A DNA stretch of 64,000 nucleotides from NCBI GenBank assembly GCA_017559615.1, contig JAFYRB010000051.1, forward strand, positions 5,357-69,356, given 5' to 3'. The stretch comes from Alistipes sp. (GTDB taxonomy: Bacteria > Bacteroidota > Bacteroidia > Bacteroidales > Rikenellaceae). The notes under the pieces are model-generated. The model was not told where the DNA came from and did no database searches. It saw only the letters and a program-made list of their open reading frames with translations. The position numbers were made by a program, and so were the translations under genes. This document shows, piece by piece, positions 26,489 to 35,514 of the stretch. Every line of letters begins with the position of its first letter. Positions within the stretch are counted from its first letter, which is position 1.

Positions 26489-26902
26489 TTACCTAATTAC
26501 AAAACGGCGTGCTGTCTCCGAGAGAATCTCAATCTTCACAACCATAGTATCTTCGGGGAGTAGGGCCTCCACCTTCTCTGGCCACTCCACAAGGCATAAC
26601 TCACCCGACGAGAGGTACTCCTCGGAGCCAAAGTCGAGGGCCTCCTCGATACGGTCGATGCGATACATATCGAAGTGGTATATCGTGCGCTCTCCCTCAT
26701 ACTGGTTTACGATTGCAAACGTAGGGCTTGTCACATCATCCTCCGAGCCGAGATACTTTGCTATCTGGCTTACGAGAGTGGTCTTACCAGCACCCATAGG
26801 AGCGTCGAGAGCCACGACAGTTCTGCCGTTGAGCGACTCCACAACAGCCTCAGCAACCTTATCAAGTTCGTCCAATGAATTTATCTCTATAATCTTCTCC
26901 AT
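26489..26902 (-). CDS. tsaE: tRNA threonylcarbamoyladenosine biosynthesis ATPase TsaE
   Basis: This 137-residue protein has the P-loop LDAPMGAGKTTLVSQIAKYLG (Walker A Gly-Ala-Gly-Lys-Thr at about 37-41), VTSPTFAIVNQYEG and the Walker B-like IYHFDMYRID, followed by LCLVEWPEK. TsaE works with TsaB and TsaD to add threonylcarbamoyl to A37 of tRNAs reading ANN codons. Length and motifs fit the family. It lies 30 nt after the end of the porX reading frame. Confidence 0.94.
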   Translation of the reverse strand: MEKIIEINSLDELDKVAEAVVESLNGRTVVALDAPMGAGKTTLVSQIAKYLGSEDDVTSPTFAIVNQYEGERTIYHFDMYRIDRIEEALDFGSEEYLSSGELCLVEWPEKVEALLPEDTMVVKIEILSETARRFVIR

Positions 26903-26932
26903 ATTCTATTTATATATATAAGTATTAGGCGG

Positions 26933-28492
26933 TTATCTTCTCTTTGGCTTCAGCACCGCAAATGGAACTATCATCTCCTCCATAGATATTCCGCCGTGCT
27001 GGAAGGTATTTTTGTAGTAGCGTATATGTCTATTCGCGTCGTTGTTGTAGACCAAGAAGTCGCGGTTGTAGGCAAAGATATAGCTCGATGTGAGGCGTCC
27101 CGAAGGGAGCTGTACATCCTCGGGGCGTGTAACCTCATACACCTCGCGGGCGTTGTAGGCAAGGTTACGGCCGGTCTTATATCGTAAGTTTGGCGATGTC
27201 TCCTTGTCGCCCGTCACGCGCACAGGGTTATCAACACGTATAGTGCCGTGGTCGGAGGTTATGATAACCTTATGTCCGTGTTCGGCAAGTAGCTTGAGGA
27301 GTGTTTATAGCTCCGAATGTTCAAACCACGAGCGGGTGAGGGAGCGGAAGGCAGCCTCATCGTCGGTAAGCTCGCGGATGATATCAGTTTCGGTACGTGA
27401 GTGCGAGAGGATGTCAAGGAAATTGTAGATGATGACCGAGAAATCGGCATCGTAGACACGTTGCATATTCTCCAACAGTCTACGGCCAGCCTCGGGGCGC
27501 ACCAACTTGTCGAACGACATCTTATACTTCTTACCCGATTGAGTAATAAGACGTTGCAGGAACTCCTCCTCGTACATATTTTTGCCGCCATCCTCATTGT
27601 CGTTAAGCCACTTGTCGGGCATAAGACGGTCTATGGCAAGGGGCATAAGGCCTGCAAAGAGAGCATTGCGAGCATACTGCGTTGCAGTGGGGAGTATGGC
27701 GCAGTAGAAGTCGTCGGTAGCGATGTCGAAGTAGTCACGAAGCATCGGTGCGATGGTGCGCCACTGGTCGTAACGCATATTATCAATAAGTAGCAGCGTA
27801 GTGTGCGAGGCGCTATCCACCTCTGGGAAGATGCGGCGGCGCATAACCGTATGCGACATCGTAGGAATCTCCTCCTCCGCCGTACGCTGGTTTATCCAAT
27901 TGAAGTAGTTGCGGCGCACGAACTTCGAGAACTCCTGATTAGCCTCGTTCTTCTGGTATGACAATACCTCACGGATGCTCTTATCCGAGGATGTTGAAAG
28001 CTCTATCTCCCAGCCTACAATCTTGCGATAGAGGGCGCACCAATCGGCAAACGACGATGCCGACATCTGCTGCGAGGCGATGCGTCCGAACTCGGCACGA
28101 TAGTCTGCCGTAGTCTGCTCTGTTACAAGCTGTTTCGAGTGTAGGTTCTTCTTGATAGATAGAAGCACCTGGTTGGGATTTACGGGCTTGATGATGTAGT
28201 CGGCAATCTTCGAACCTATGGCCTTATCCATAATATTCTCCTCCTCGCTCTTGGTAACCATAATAACGGGTAGCGAGGGGTGAGCGTTCTTGATAAGTGG
28301 CAGAGTCTCAAGACCTGTCATACCTGGCATCATCTCGTCGAGGATTACAAGGTCGTAGGCCGTGCTACCCACCATCTCCACAGCATCGTAGCCATTGTTG
28401 CAGGTATCCACCTCATAGCCCTTGCTCGTGAGGAACATAACGTGAGGCTTGAGAAGATCTATCTCATCGTCAACCCAAAGTATCTTATTCAT
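26933..28492 (-). pseudogene. porX: PorX, T9SS response regulator with PglZ domain, interrupted by an in-frame TAA
   Basis: The frame opens with a receiver domain (MNKILWVDDEIDLLKPH; phosphorylated Asp52 in LVILDEMMPGMTG; IIKPVNP near 103). It continues through the linker and into the PglZ/alkaline-phosphatase-like domain (TTLLLIDNMRYDQWRTI, CAILPTATQYARNALFAGLMP). A TAA at 27307-27305 ends it at codon 396, after SWFEHSEL. The same frame then continues without another stop: TLLKLLAEHGHKVIITSDHGTIRV, to the end at 26933. Read through, it would be 519 residues, the usual PorX length. The lost part holds the Asp-His metal site. PorX regulates type IX secretion genes with PorY and SigP. The lesion may be a real nonsense mutation, a recoded stop or an assembly error. 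Confidence 0.85.
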
Positions 28493-28506
28493 ATCTCAAT
28501 TCGTTT

Positions 28507-29115
28507 TTATCTTTTGCCGTATAACGCATCTATGACGCGAATAATTGTGGGGTAACTTGTTTTGAGTGCCTCCGTAAGTTCTGCGTCGTTGAACCATCTC
28601 GCCGCTGTAATTCCCTCCTCGGACTGTGCATTAAGGTTGCCGCACTCGGTCTCCATAGCCCACCAATCGGTAGATTTCAGCTCCCACTGGCCATAGGTGT
28701 CGTAGGCGTGCCACGTCGTAGCGATAGGCTCTCCGCCTATGATTTTAGCCCTTACGCCCGTCTCTTCCTCTACTTCGCGCAGCGCAGCATCGTAGCTACT
28801 TTCGCTCTCCTCGATATGACCTTTAGGAAGGTCCCAGCGACCACGAAGCTCAATCATCAGTACCTCGCCCTGATGGTTCTTTACCACACCTCCCGCGGCC
28901 CTTACCATCTTAAACTCGCTGGCTAATAGCGAGAAAGTATGCTCGGGATTGGGGGTAATTATGGCTATAAATTTGTCGGTCTCGACTTTTTTTAGTAATT
29001 TCGCTCGCGAAATGTATAGCGAGGCATCCGTCTCTATAGTTGCGTAGTGTGATGCAGGGATAGTTGTTGTTATAACTACCTCTGTGCCACCGAAATATAT
29101 AGAGTATTGCTGCAT
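28507..29115 (-). CDS. NUDIX hydrolase
   Basis: From the ATG at 29115 the product is 202 residues, MQQYSIYFGGTEVVI. The Nudix box runs from GHIEESESSYDAAL to REVEEETGV (about residues 109-131) and carries the expected Gly, Glu and the REVxEExG core that binds Mg2+. A short N-terminal domain (1-75) precedes it. The substrate is not predictable; the family cleaves nucleoside diphosphates linked to another group. An in-frame ATG 24 nt upstream is less likely because it lies inside the promoter region. The gene ends 14 nt before porX. Confidence 0.88.
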   Translation of the reverse strand: MQQYSIYFGGTEVVITTTIPASHYATIETDASLYISRAKLLKKVETDKFIAIITPNPEHTFSLLASEFKMVRAAGGVVKNHQGEVLMIELRGRWDLPKGHIEESESSYDAALREVEEETGVRAKIIGGEPIATTWHAYDTYGQWELKSTDWWAMETECGNLNAQSEEGITAARWFNDAELTEALKTSYPTIIRVIDALYGKR

Positions 29116-29136
29116 ATACGTTAATCGTTTCAACCA

Positions 29137-29144
29137 CAAAGATA
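29137..29144 (-). promoter_or_regulatory. -7 box upstream of the NUDIX-porX-tsaE unit
   Basis: TATCTTTG on the minus strand (29144-29137), 22 nt before the chosen start at 29115. No TTG is found at the usual 19-21 nt spacing. The divergent S9 peptidase gene starts 40 nt away. Confidence 0.45.
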
Positions 29145-29183
29145 CATATTAAAAGGGACAAACTAAACAACAATACAATATTT

Positions 29184-31298
29184 ATGAAAAAAATTCTATT
29201 TCTTATGACTTTTGCAACAATGCTCACTATGGGTGGTTGCGTGAAGGAGGGTGGTGATGCACCAAAGCCTCTTCAGATTGATAATGCCCTCACGGCAGAG
29301 GAGAAGGCCGAGGGTAAGTTTACTCCAGAGATTATGTGGAAGATGAGCCGTATCGGCGCACAGACACTCTCTCCAGATGGCTCGCAGCTCCTCTACACCG
29401 TTACGCAGTACAACCTTGCGGAGAACCGTGGCGTAACATTTTTGTGGTTGCGCGATATGGCAACAGGCGTAGAGCGTGCCTTGACCGACAACACCTCTAC
29501 AAACACTGCTCCACAGTGGCTCGACAACCAGACTATCGCATTTATGTCTAACCGCTCGGGTGCTATGCAGGCTTGGTCGATGGGCGTTGATGGCTCGAAC
29601 CTTACACAGGTGACTGATATCGAGGGTGGTATCGAGGGCTTCGGCATCGCTGGTGACCACGCTTTCTATGTTCAGCGCGTGAAGGTTGCTCCATTGAAGG
29701 GCTCGGATAAGTATGGCGATATGGATAAGTCAAAGGTACGTGTTTATGACGACCTTATGGTACGCCACTGGGACTATTGGGATGATGGCTCATACCTCCA
29801 TATCTTCGCCGCTGACTATGCTAACGGTAAGATTGTAAATGGCAAGGATATCATCGGCGCTGATAAGGCTTACGATGCTCCTCTTGCTCCATACTTCGAC
29901 ACTGCGGAGATTCGCCTCTCACCAGATGGCTCGCAGCTTGCATACACTTGTAAGCCACTTACAGGCGTTGATTATGCCCTCTCTACAGATTCGGATATCT
30001 TCCTCTACGACTTCGCTACGGAGGCTACACGTAACCTCTCGAAGGAGGCTGCTGCAACTGGCGTAGATAAGTTCGTGGGCTATGATAAGTACCCAGTGTT
30101 CTCGCCTAACGGTAAGAAGATTGCATTCCGCTCGCAGCGTCGCCCAGGTAACGAGGCTGACCAGCAGCGTTTGTGGGTTTATGACCTTGAGACTAACGAG
30201 TGTACATACATCACACGTGGTCAGGATTACTGCGTAACTGAGGTTGCGTGGGATGGCGACGAGGCTATCTACTTCGTACTTCCTTGGCGTGGTACTCACC
30301 AGGTGGCTCATATCGACCTTGCAGGTAATATGAAGCACATCACAAAGGGTAATCACGATATCAACAACTTCACATTCGCAGGTGGTAAGATTGTTGCCAA
30401 TATGAACACTATCTCGAAGGCTGTTGAGCTTTATGATGTTAACCTTGAGAGCGGTGAGTTGACACAGCTTACAGATGTAAACCGTGAGATTTACGACAAT
30501 ATTAAGTTTGGTGAGGTTCAGGAGCGCTGGATTACTACTACCGACGGTAAGAAGATGCTCACTTGGGTTATCCTTCCTCCAAACTTCGACCCTACGAAGA
30601 AGTATCCTACACTCCTCTACTGTCAGGGTGGCCCACAGAGCACCGTATCGCAGTTCTGGAGCTATCGTTGGAACTTCCAGCTTATGGCTGCTGAGGGTTA
30701 TGTTGTTGTAGCACCTAACCGCCGTGGTTGTCCTTCATTTGGTCAGGAGTGGACCGACCAGATTTCTGGTGACTACTCTGGTCAGAATATCAAGGACTAC
30801 CTCGCAGCTATTGACGAGGTGTCGAAGGAGCCTTGGGTAGATGTTGACCATCGTGGTTGCGTAGGTGCTTCATATGGTGGCTACTCTACATACTACCTTG
30901 CTGGTGTTCACGAGAATCGCTTTAAGGCATTTATTGCACACTGCGGTATCTTCAACTTCGAGTCTATGTATGGTCACACCGAGGAGCTCTTCTTCGTTAC
31001 TAACGACTATGGTGGTGCATACTGGGAGAGCGATAACGCTACTGCAATGCGCTCTTACGCTAACTCGCCACATAAGAAGGTTGCTAACTGGAACGCACCT
31101 ATTATGATTATCACAGGTGAGAAGGATTACCGTATCCCTTATAGCCAGTCACTTGAGGCCTTCACCGCAGCACGTGTTCAGGGCCTTGACGCACGCTTGG
31201 TATCTTTCGAGAACGAGGCACATCAGGTATTCCAGCCACAGAACTCTGTAGTTTGGAATCGTGAGTTCTTCGATTGGCTCAACACTTACCTCAAATAA
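29184..31298 (+). CDS. S9 family peptidase (dipeptidyl/acylaminoacyl peptidase-like) lipoprotein
   Basis: The 704-residue protein has a signal ending MGGC (Cys19), so it should be lipid-anchored. Residues about 40-440 form a WD40-like beta-propeller (SRIGAQTLSPDGSQLLYTV, IRLSPDGSQLAYT, YPVFSPNGKKIAFRSQRR). The C-terminal alpha/beta-hydrolase has Gly-x-Ser-x-Gly in GASYGGYSTYY (nucleophile Ser563), the Asp in GEKDYRIP (Asp648) and the His in NEAHQVF (His680). S9 enzymes release dipeptides or small fragments from peptides and could process the products of the subtilisin-like proteases encoded at 46-51 kb. No clear promoter is visible just upstream. A hairpin follows the stop. Confidence 0.9.
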   Translation: MKKILFLMTFATMLTMGGCVKEGGDAPKPLQIDNALTAEEKAEGKFTPEIMWKMSRIGAQTLSPDGSQLLYTVTQYNLAENRGVTFLWLRDMATGVERALTDNTSTNTAPQWLDNQTIAFMSNRSGAMQAWSMGVDGSNLTQVTDIEGGIEGFGIAGDHAFYVQRVKVAPLKGSDKYGDMDKSKVRVYDDLMVRHWDYWDDGSYLHIFAADYANGKIVNGKDIIGADKAYDAPLAPYFDTAEIRLSPDGSQLAYTCKPLTGVDYALSTDSDIFLYDFATEATRNLSKEAAATGVDKFVGYDKYPVFSPNGKKIAFRSQRRPGNEADQQRLWVYDLETNECTYITRGQDYCVTEVAWDGDEAIYFVLPWRGTHQVAHIDLAGNMKHITKGNHDINNFTFAGGKIVANMNTISKAVELYDVNLESGELTQLTDVNREIYDNIKFGEVQERWITTTDGKKMLTWVILPPNFDPTKKYPTLLYCQGGPQSTVSQFWSYRWNFQLMAAEGYVVVAPNRRGCPSFGQEWTDQISGDYSGQNIKDYLAAIDEVSKEPWVDVDHRGCVGASYGGYSTYYLAGVHENRFKAFIAHCGIFNFESMYGHTEELFFVTNDYGGAYWESDNATAMRSYANSPHKKVANWNAPIMIITGEKDYRIPYSQSLEAFTAARVQGLDARLVSFENEAHQVFQPQNSVVWNREFFDWLNTYLK

Positions 31299-31334
31299 TT
31301 GGGCGTACGCGGGTGTTAGCACCTTGTAATTACG

Positions 31335-31376
31335 GAGGCGGCAACGGAGATTTCTGTTGTCGCCTCTTCGTTTCTG
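31335..31376 (+). terminator. Terminator of the S9 peptidase gene
   Basis: GAGGCGGCAAC (31335-31345) pairs with GTTGTCGCCTC (31356-31366), with one G-U pair and a 10-nt loop, followed by TTCGTTTC. Confidence 0.7.
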
Positions 31377-31411
31377 AATGTTACCTCGTTACGCTTTAAT
31401 ATGTTAATATT

Positions 31412-31441
31412 TTGTTGTTTGCGAAAAAAATAGTACCTTTG
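31412..31441 (+). promoter_or_regulatory. Promoter of the 760-residue lipoprotein gene
   Basis: TTG (31412-31414), 19-nt spacer, TACCTTTG (31434-31441). A sequence AATATGTTAATATTTTG (31398-31414) overlapping the -33 element recurs almost unchanged upstream of the next lipoprotein gene. Confidence 0.75.
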
Positions 31442-31495
31442 TGCTTCGAGGTATTGAGAATTTAATTGAATACAATAATCTAAAACATTAATTCT

Positions 31496-33778
31496 ATGAA
31501 AATCAAAAATTTACTATTGGCGCTTCTCGCATTGCCACTATTTTTTGTGGCTTGTGATAACGACAACCCACAGGTGGATGAGATTTTGGAGCCAACAGTT
31601 GAGGTAACTGCAGGTGAGGCTACCGAGAACTCTCTTACCTTTACAGTAGCCTCTACCGAGGCAGAGAAGGTGGCATACCTCGTAGTTGAGGGTGCGGAGG
31701 TTCCTACAGCTTCGGAGGTGTTGGCAAATGGTACCTCTATCGAGGTAAATAAGAGTGTTGCTCTTACGGCTACTGACCTTAAGGCAGAGACCGAGTACAC
31801 TATCGTTGCTGCAGCGCAGAACGTAAAGGCTGTGGTGAAGGCTACTGCTTCAATGACCACTGCAAAGGGTGGTGAGACTCCTGGTCCAGACCCAAAGCCA
31901 GAGCCTGACACAGAGGCATTTGTAGCAACTTACATCGTTACAGACTATGCAAACGAGGAGGGTATGCATATCTACGTCTTCGAGCTCGGTGATATGGATT
32001 GGGGTAGCAACGGCTGGGGTATCGATGGCGGTACTTACTACTCTTTCGCTATCATCTCTTCGGCAAAGGGTAATGGTGTTCTTCCAAATGGAACATACTC
32101 ACTCTCAAACTCTTACTCTGCTAATACTATCGTTCCTGACTACGCTTATCGTTACCAGATGGCAGATGGTACAATGGTAAACGGTTTCGAGCTTTATAAG
32201 GATGCAAACGTAGTAATCACAAATGGTAAGATTGAGGCAAACATCGAGCTTGAGCGCGATGGCTCTATCCATAAGGTGGTGTTCGAGGGTGATCTCGCAG
32301 TTGAGGATGGCGGCAGCCAGCAGCCATCGGAGTTCGAGGCTACACACACTGCTGATAAGTGGTTGTGGGGTGGCTCATCTAACTGGGGTAACAAGTATCA
32401 GGTTGTTGGTGAGAACTTCTCTGTAGATGTACACTTTATGCCAAGTGTTGCTTCAGAGTCGGCTATCACGGCTGGTCGCTATGCTTGGGTAAATACCACT
32501 ATCTTTGGTAGCTACGCTGATGAGTTCACAACACGTACTTTGACCGTAGATGGCGCTTCTGTGGCTGTTGATGCTGGTGAGATTACTATTAGCAACGAGG
32601 GTGAGCAGTATCACATCGAGATGACCTTGGAGGGCCGCGATGGCTTCGTATATATGATTGAGTACAACGGCAAGCTCAACGACAAGGGCGATGTTGGCGG
32701 CGAGGGTAATACTTTGGTAATCAATACTCTTGGTAAGGGCTCATACAACGGATCATACTACTTCTATACCTTCAAGGCTGCAGGCGATAACTTCTCATTC
32801 GACCTTGCGCTTAGCGACTACCACGCAAAGGAGGAGATTATCAATGCAGGTACATACCAGTGTGCTCCAAGCGTAAGCTACGCAGGTAATCAGAATATGT
32901 TCTATGCCAACAACTTCAAGTATGATGGCGTGTCATATAAGCCTACCGAGGCATCTACAATGGTTGTTGAGGGTGATGGCACAAACGTATCTATTCGTAT
33001 GAACCTCGTTATGCAGTCTGGTGATGCGTTTGTTGTGACTTACAATGGTAAGGTAGGTGGCTCGACAGCTGGTGCAGCGCCTACGAAGCTTGAGACTCCT
33101 ACGCCTGTAACTATGGTATCGGGTAATGCTGTAACCGTTGGTTGGAATGAGATCGCTGGTGCGAAGGATTATACTGTAACTCTCAATGGCTCAAATGTTA
33201 AGACCGTTGGTGCAGCTTACATCACATACGACAACCTTGAGTGGGAGACAACATACACCGTATCTGTTGTTGCTAACCCTGCGGATGCAACTGCTAACAG
33301 CGCATCTGACGCAGGTACTACAACTTTCACAACCGAGGCTAACCCTGGCGGTGGTGATGAGGGTGGTAGCGATGAGCCTACATCGGAGACCACTTTGAAG
33401 TTTGTAAAGGACCTTACAAGCGTATATGGTTCGGGCTATGAGAGCTACTGCTACTATGAGCTTACATCGGGCAATGATGTTATCGGCTTCTGGATTTTCA
33501 ACAACAAGAGCGATAAGTCATATCTCTACGATGGTACATATACAAATGGTACAAGCCTTAACTACGTGGCTTACAACACATCATCAGGTGTATTCATCGA
33601 GGATGTAACTATTGACGGTCAGTACATCAGCCGTACAAACAACGGTGGCTCACAGACATCAAGCACAATCGTTGTGGCAGAGCAGGGTGGCAATGTAACC
33701 ATCAACCTCGACTATGTTGATGAGTACGCTACTTCACACAGCCGTACATACACTTTCAGTGGCACTATTGCTAAGTAA
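31496..33778 (+). CDS. Large modular lipoprotein with Fn3-like domains and four copies of a beta module
   Basis: The 760-residue protein has a lipobox FFVAC (Cys20). Domains by eye: an Fn3-like domain (about 32-120), a Pro/Gly linker, three beta-rich modules (about 140-270, 275-400, 405-520), a second Fn3-like domain (about 525-620, ETTYTVSVVANPADAT), an acidic Gly-rich linker and a fourth module (about 635-760). Each module ends in a strand such as HKVVFEGDL, YMIEYNGKL, FVVTYNGKV or TYTFSGTI. Related modules occur in the lipoproteins at 51.6 and 54.7 kb. Aromatic-rich strands suggest a surface ligand-binding protein. I do not recognise the module by name. It is a single-gene unit. Confidence 0.78.
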   Translation: MKIKNLLLALLALPLFFVACDNDNPQVDEILEPTVEVTAGEATENSLTFTVASTEAEKVAYLVVEGAEVPTASEVLANGTSIEVNKSVALTATDLKAETEYTIVAAAQNVKAVVKATASMTTAKGGETPGPDPKPEPDTEAFVATYIVTDYANEEGMHIYVFELGDMDWGSNGWGIDGGTYYSFAIISSAKGNGVLPNGTYSLSNSYSANTIVPDYAYRYQMADGTMVNGFELYKDANVVITNGKIEANIELERDGSIHKVVFEGDLAVEDGGSQQPSEFEATHTADKWLWGGSSNWGNKYQVVGENFSVDVHFMPSVASESAITAGRYAWVNTTIFGSYADEFTTRTLTVDGASVAVDAGEITISNEGEQYHIEMTLEGRDGFVYMIEYNGKLNDKGDVGGEGNTLVINTLGKGSYNGSYYFYTFKAAGDNFSFDLALSDYHAKEEIINAGTYQCAPSVSYAGNQNMFYANNFKYDGVSYKPTEASTMVVEGDGTNVSIRMNLVMQSGDAFVVTYNGKVGGSTAGAAPTKLETPTPVTMVSGNAVTVGWNEIAGAKDYTVTLNGSNVKTVGAAYITYDNLEWETTYTVSVVANPADATANSASDAGTTTFTTEANPGGGDEGGSDEPTSETTLKFVKDLTSVYGSGYESYCYYELTSGNDVIGFWIFNNKSDKSYLYDGTYTNGTSLNYVAYNTSSGVFIEDVTIDGQYISRTNNGGSQTSSTIVVAEQGGNVTINLDYVDEYATSHSRTYTFSGTIAK

Positions 33779-33798
33779 TCTGCAAGTATTATTGACTT

Positions 33799-33833
33799 GA
33801 GGTTGGCTATGAATGTAGCCAACCTCTTTTTTT
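33799..33833 (+). terminator. Terminator of the 760-residue lipoprotein gene
   Basis: GAGGTTGGCTA (33799-33809) pairs perfectly with TAGCCAACCTC (33816-33826), 6-nt loop, followed by seven T. Confidence 0.92.
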
Positions 33834-33835
33834 GC

Positions 33836-33880
33836 GCATATGTGCATACGACATAAATATGCTAATATTTTGCATATGTG
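33836..33880. repeat. Two direct copies of GCATATGTG upstream of the HAF-repeat lipoprotein gene
   Basis: GCATATGTG occurs at 33836-33844 and 33872-33880, 36 nt apart, followed each time by GCAT or AGCAT. They flank the element at 33844-33861 and lie just upstream of the promoter, so they could be an operator. Confidence 0.5.
33844..33861. repeat. 18-bp element GCATACGACATAAATATG, copy 1
   Basis: This sequence is repeated with one mismatch at 38762-38779. Its second half, CATAAATATG, is an inverted repeat (CATA-AA-TATG). It lies 70 nt upstream of the -7 box of the 34.0-kb lipoprotein gene. Confidence 0.55.
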
Positions 33881-33891
33881 AGCATTTAAAT

Positions 33892-33921
33892 TTGGAGTGG
33901 ATGATATTTTTACTATCTTTG
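33892..33921 (+). promoter_or_regulatory. Promoter of the HAF-repeat lipoprotein gene
   Basis: TTG (33892-33894), 19-nt spacer, TATCTTTG (33914-33921). The leader to the ATG at 34023 is about 95 nt. Confidence 0.75.
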
Positions 33922-34022
33922 TGCTCGCTAAAAATGCTATTAGTTGCTGATTAATAGCAATATAGCACTTCTATTGGCAAAAAAGAGAACAACGAATATA
34001 ACTTATATACACAAACAATTTT

Positions 34023-35444
34023 ATGAAAAACACTATCAAAGTTTTAATGTGTGCAATCCTCGCTTTTGCATTTGTGGGTTGTACAGAGGGTGGTGGCGAT
34101 GATAATAAGAATCGTCTTGCTACACCTAATTTCTCTCTCCGAGCAGATGGCAATGAGATTACAGTATCGTGGGAGGAGGTAGATGGCGCTGCTTACTACG
34201 AGGTAACTCTTGATCCAGGTTCTATCGTAAAGACTGATAAGACTATCCACAAGTTCTCAGAGCTTCAGTACAGCACAGAGTATAAGGTATCTGTACGTGC
34301 TATCGCTACTGATGCTGCAAACAACTCAAATGTTGATGTAAAGAAGATTAAGACTGCTGAGCGCATCGTTCCACAGTATCGTGAGTTCTATCCTCAGTAT
34401 GGTGCTGCGCCAACTGCAATCTCAAACAATGGCCGTTGGGTTGTTGGTGGTAATGACCGTTGCGGTTATGTTCTCGACCTCTCGACTGACAAGATGGTTG
34501 AGTTCGCAAGCGCAGAGTTCTATGATGTTGCTGACGATGGTACAGCCGTAGGTTCTGACCACTCGGAGAATGTGGATGGTGATGCTGCTATCCTTATCGG
34601 TGATAAGATGGTTAAGATTGACCTTTCAGAGCTTGCTTCAAGCTATGGTATGAGCTGCGCAACAGGTATCACTCCTGATGGTGAGTATGTTGTAGGTTGG
34701 TATTGGGAGTATGACGAGAGTAGCTACTACTCACAGCAGTATGGTATGGTTATTCCTTTCTGCTACGATGTTATTAAGAATAAGGTTACTGTTCCAGAGG
34801 CTGGTAACCGTCTTTATAACGATGTTGCTGCAACAGCTATCAAGGCTGTGGCTCCAGATCGCACTTTGCTTGGTTACGAGCAGTCACAGGGTATCTACTC
34901 TATTGTTTGGGCCGACGAGTACACTCCATTTGAGTACGTTCTCTTCGAGTATGACGAGCAGTATAACCCTGTATATGGCTTCGGTGATACACAGAATCTC
35001 TTCTCACAGACAGGTCGTTATATCTATGGTAAGGCTGTTGACTATGCGGCTGGTCAGGCATTCGTGGCTGCTGCTTATGACCGTGAGACACAGTCTCTTA
35101 TGACTTTCACAGGTGGCTCTGTTACAGCTATGAGCGATGATGGTATCGCATTCATTAACGATGTTCCTTACTACCTCGGTACTACATCTTATGTTGTTGA
35201 TGTTACTAAGGGTGAGCCTTACGAGTGGATTGAGTTTGAGGAGTGGGTATTCGATGAGCACGATGTTGATATCGCATCATTCGAGCCAACAACTGATACA
35301 GATGATACAGATGGCCTCTTGTTGGAGGGTGTAATCACCGTTGCAGTATCGGAGAATGGTCGTGTAATAGTAGGTATGACCAACACAGATATGGGTTGGT
35401 TGACCTATGTAGTAGACCTCGATGGCGCTCCAGTAAACGAGTAA
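34023..35444 (+). CDS. Lipoprotein with Fn3-like domain and HAF-like beta-propeller repeats
   Basis: This 473-residue lipoprotein (lipobox AFVGC, Cys20) has an Fn3-like domain (about 32-113, TPNFSLRADGNEITVSWEEVDGAAYYEVT in two stretches). After it comes a series of short repeats resembling HAF units, which build beta-propellers: AISNNGRWVVGG, YDVADDGTAVGSD, ATGITPDGEYVVGWY, AMSDDGIAFIND and VAVSENGRVIVGMT. The propeller would cover about 125-470. Such proteins are usually surface binding proteins; the ligand is unknown. The gene is a single unit with a consensus promoter and a terminator shared with the convergent TonB receptor gene. Confidence 0.75.
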   Translation: MKNTIKVLMCAILAFAFVGCTEGGGDDNKNRLATPNFSLRADGNEITVSWEEVDGAAYYEVTLDPGSIVKTDKTIHKFSELQYSTEYKVSVRAIATDAANNSNVDVKKIKTAERIVPQYREFYPQYGAAPTAISNNGRWVVGGNDRCGYVLDLSTDKMVEFASAEFYDVADDGTAVGSDHSENVDGDAAILIGDKMVKIDLSELASSYGMSCATGITPDGEYVVGWYWEYDESSYYSQQYGMVIPFCYDVIKNKVTVPEAGNRLYNDVAATAIKAVAPDRTLLGYEQSQGIYSIVWADEYTPFEYVLFEYDEQYNPVYGFGDTQNLFSQTGRYIYGKAVDYAAGQAFVAAAYDRETQSLMTFTGGSVTAMSDDGIAFINDVPYYLGTTSYVVDVTKGEPYEWIEFEEWVFDEHDVDIASFEPTTDTDDTDGLLLEGVITVAVSENGRVIVGMTNTDMGWLTYVVDLDGAPVNE

Positions 35445-35453
35445 TCTCGGAAA

Positions 35454-35496
35454 CGAAAAAATAGCGATAGTGGATTTCACTATCGCTATTTTTTCG
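35454..35496. terminator. Bidirectional terminator between convergent genes
   Basis: A perfect 19-bp stem, CGAAAAAATAGCGATAGTG (35454-35472) with its complement at 35478-35496 and a 5-nt loop. A-run on one side and T-run on the other make it usable from both strands. Confidence 0.93.
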
Positions 35497-35514
35497 TGCC
35501 TATATCACTGATAT

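Noticed and set aside
26933..27310. A frameshift in porX
   Set aside because: The two parts are in the same frame; the distance between codon positions is a multiple of three. The break is a stop codon, not an indel.
31496..33778. CRISPR or DNA-level repeat array in the modular lipoprotein gene
   Set aside because: The similarity is between protein modules of more than 100 residues with diverged DNA; there are no short regularly spaced repeats.
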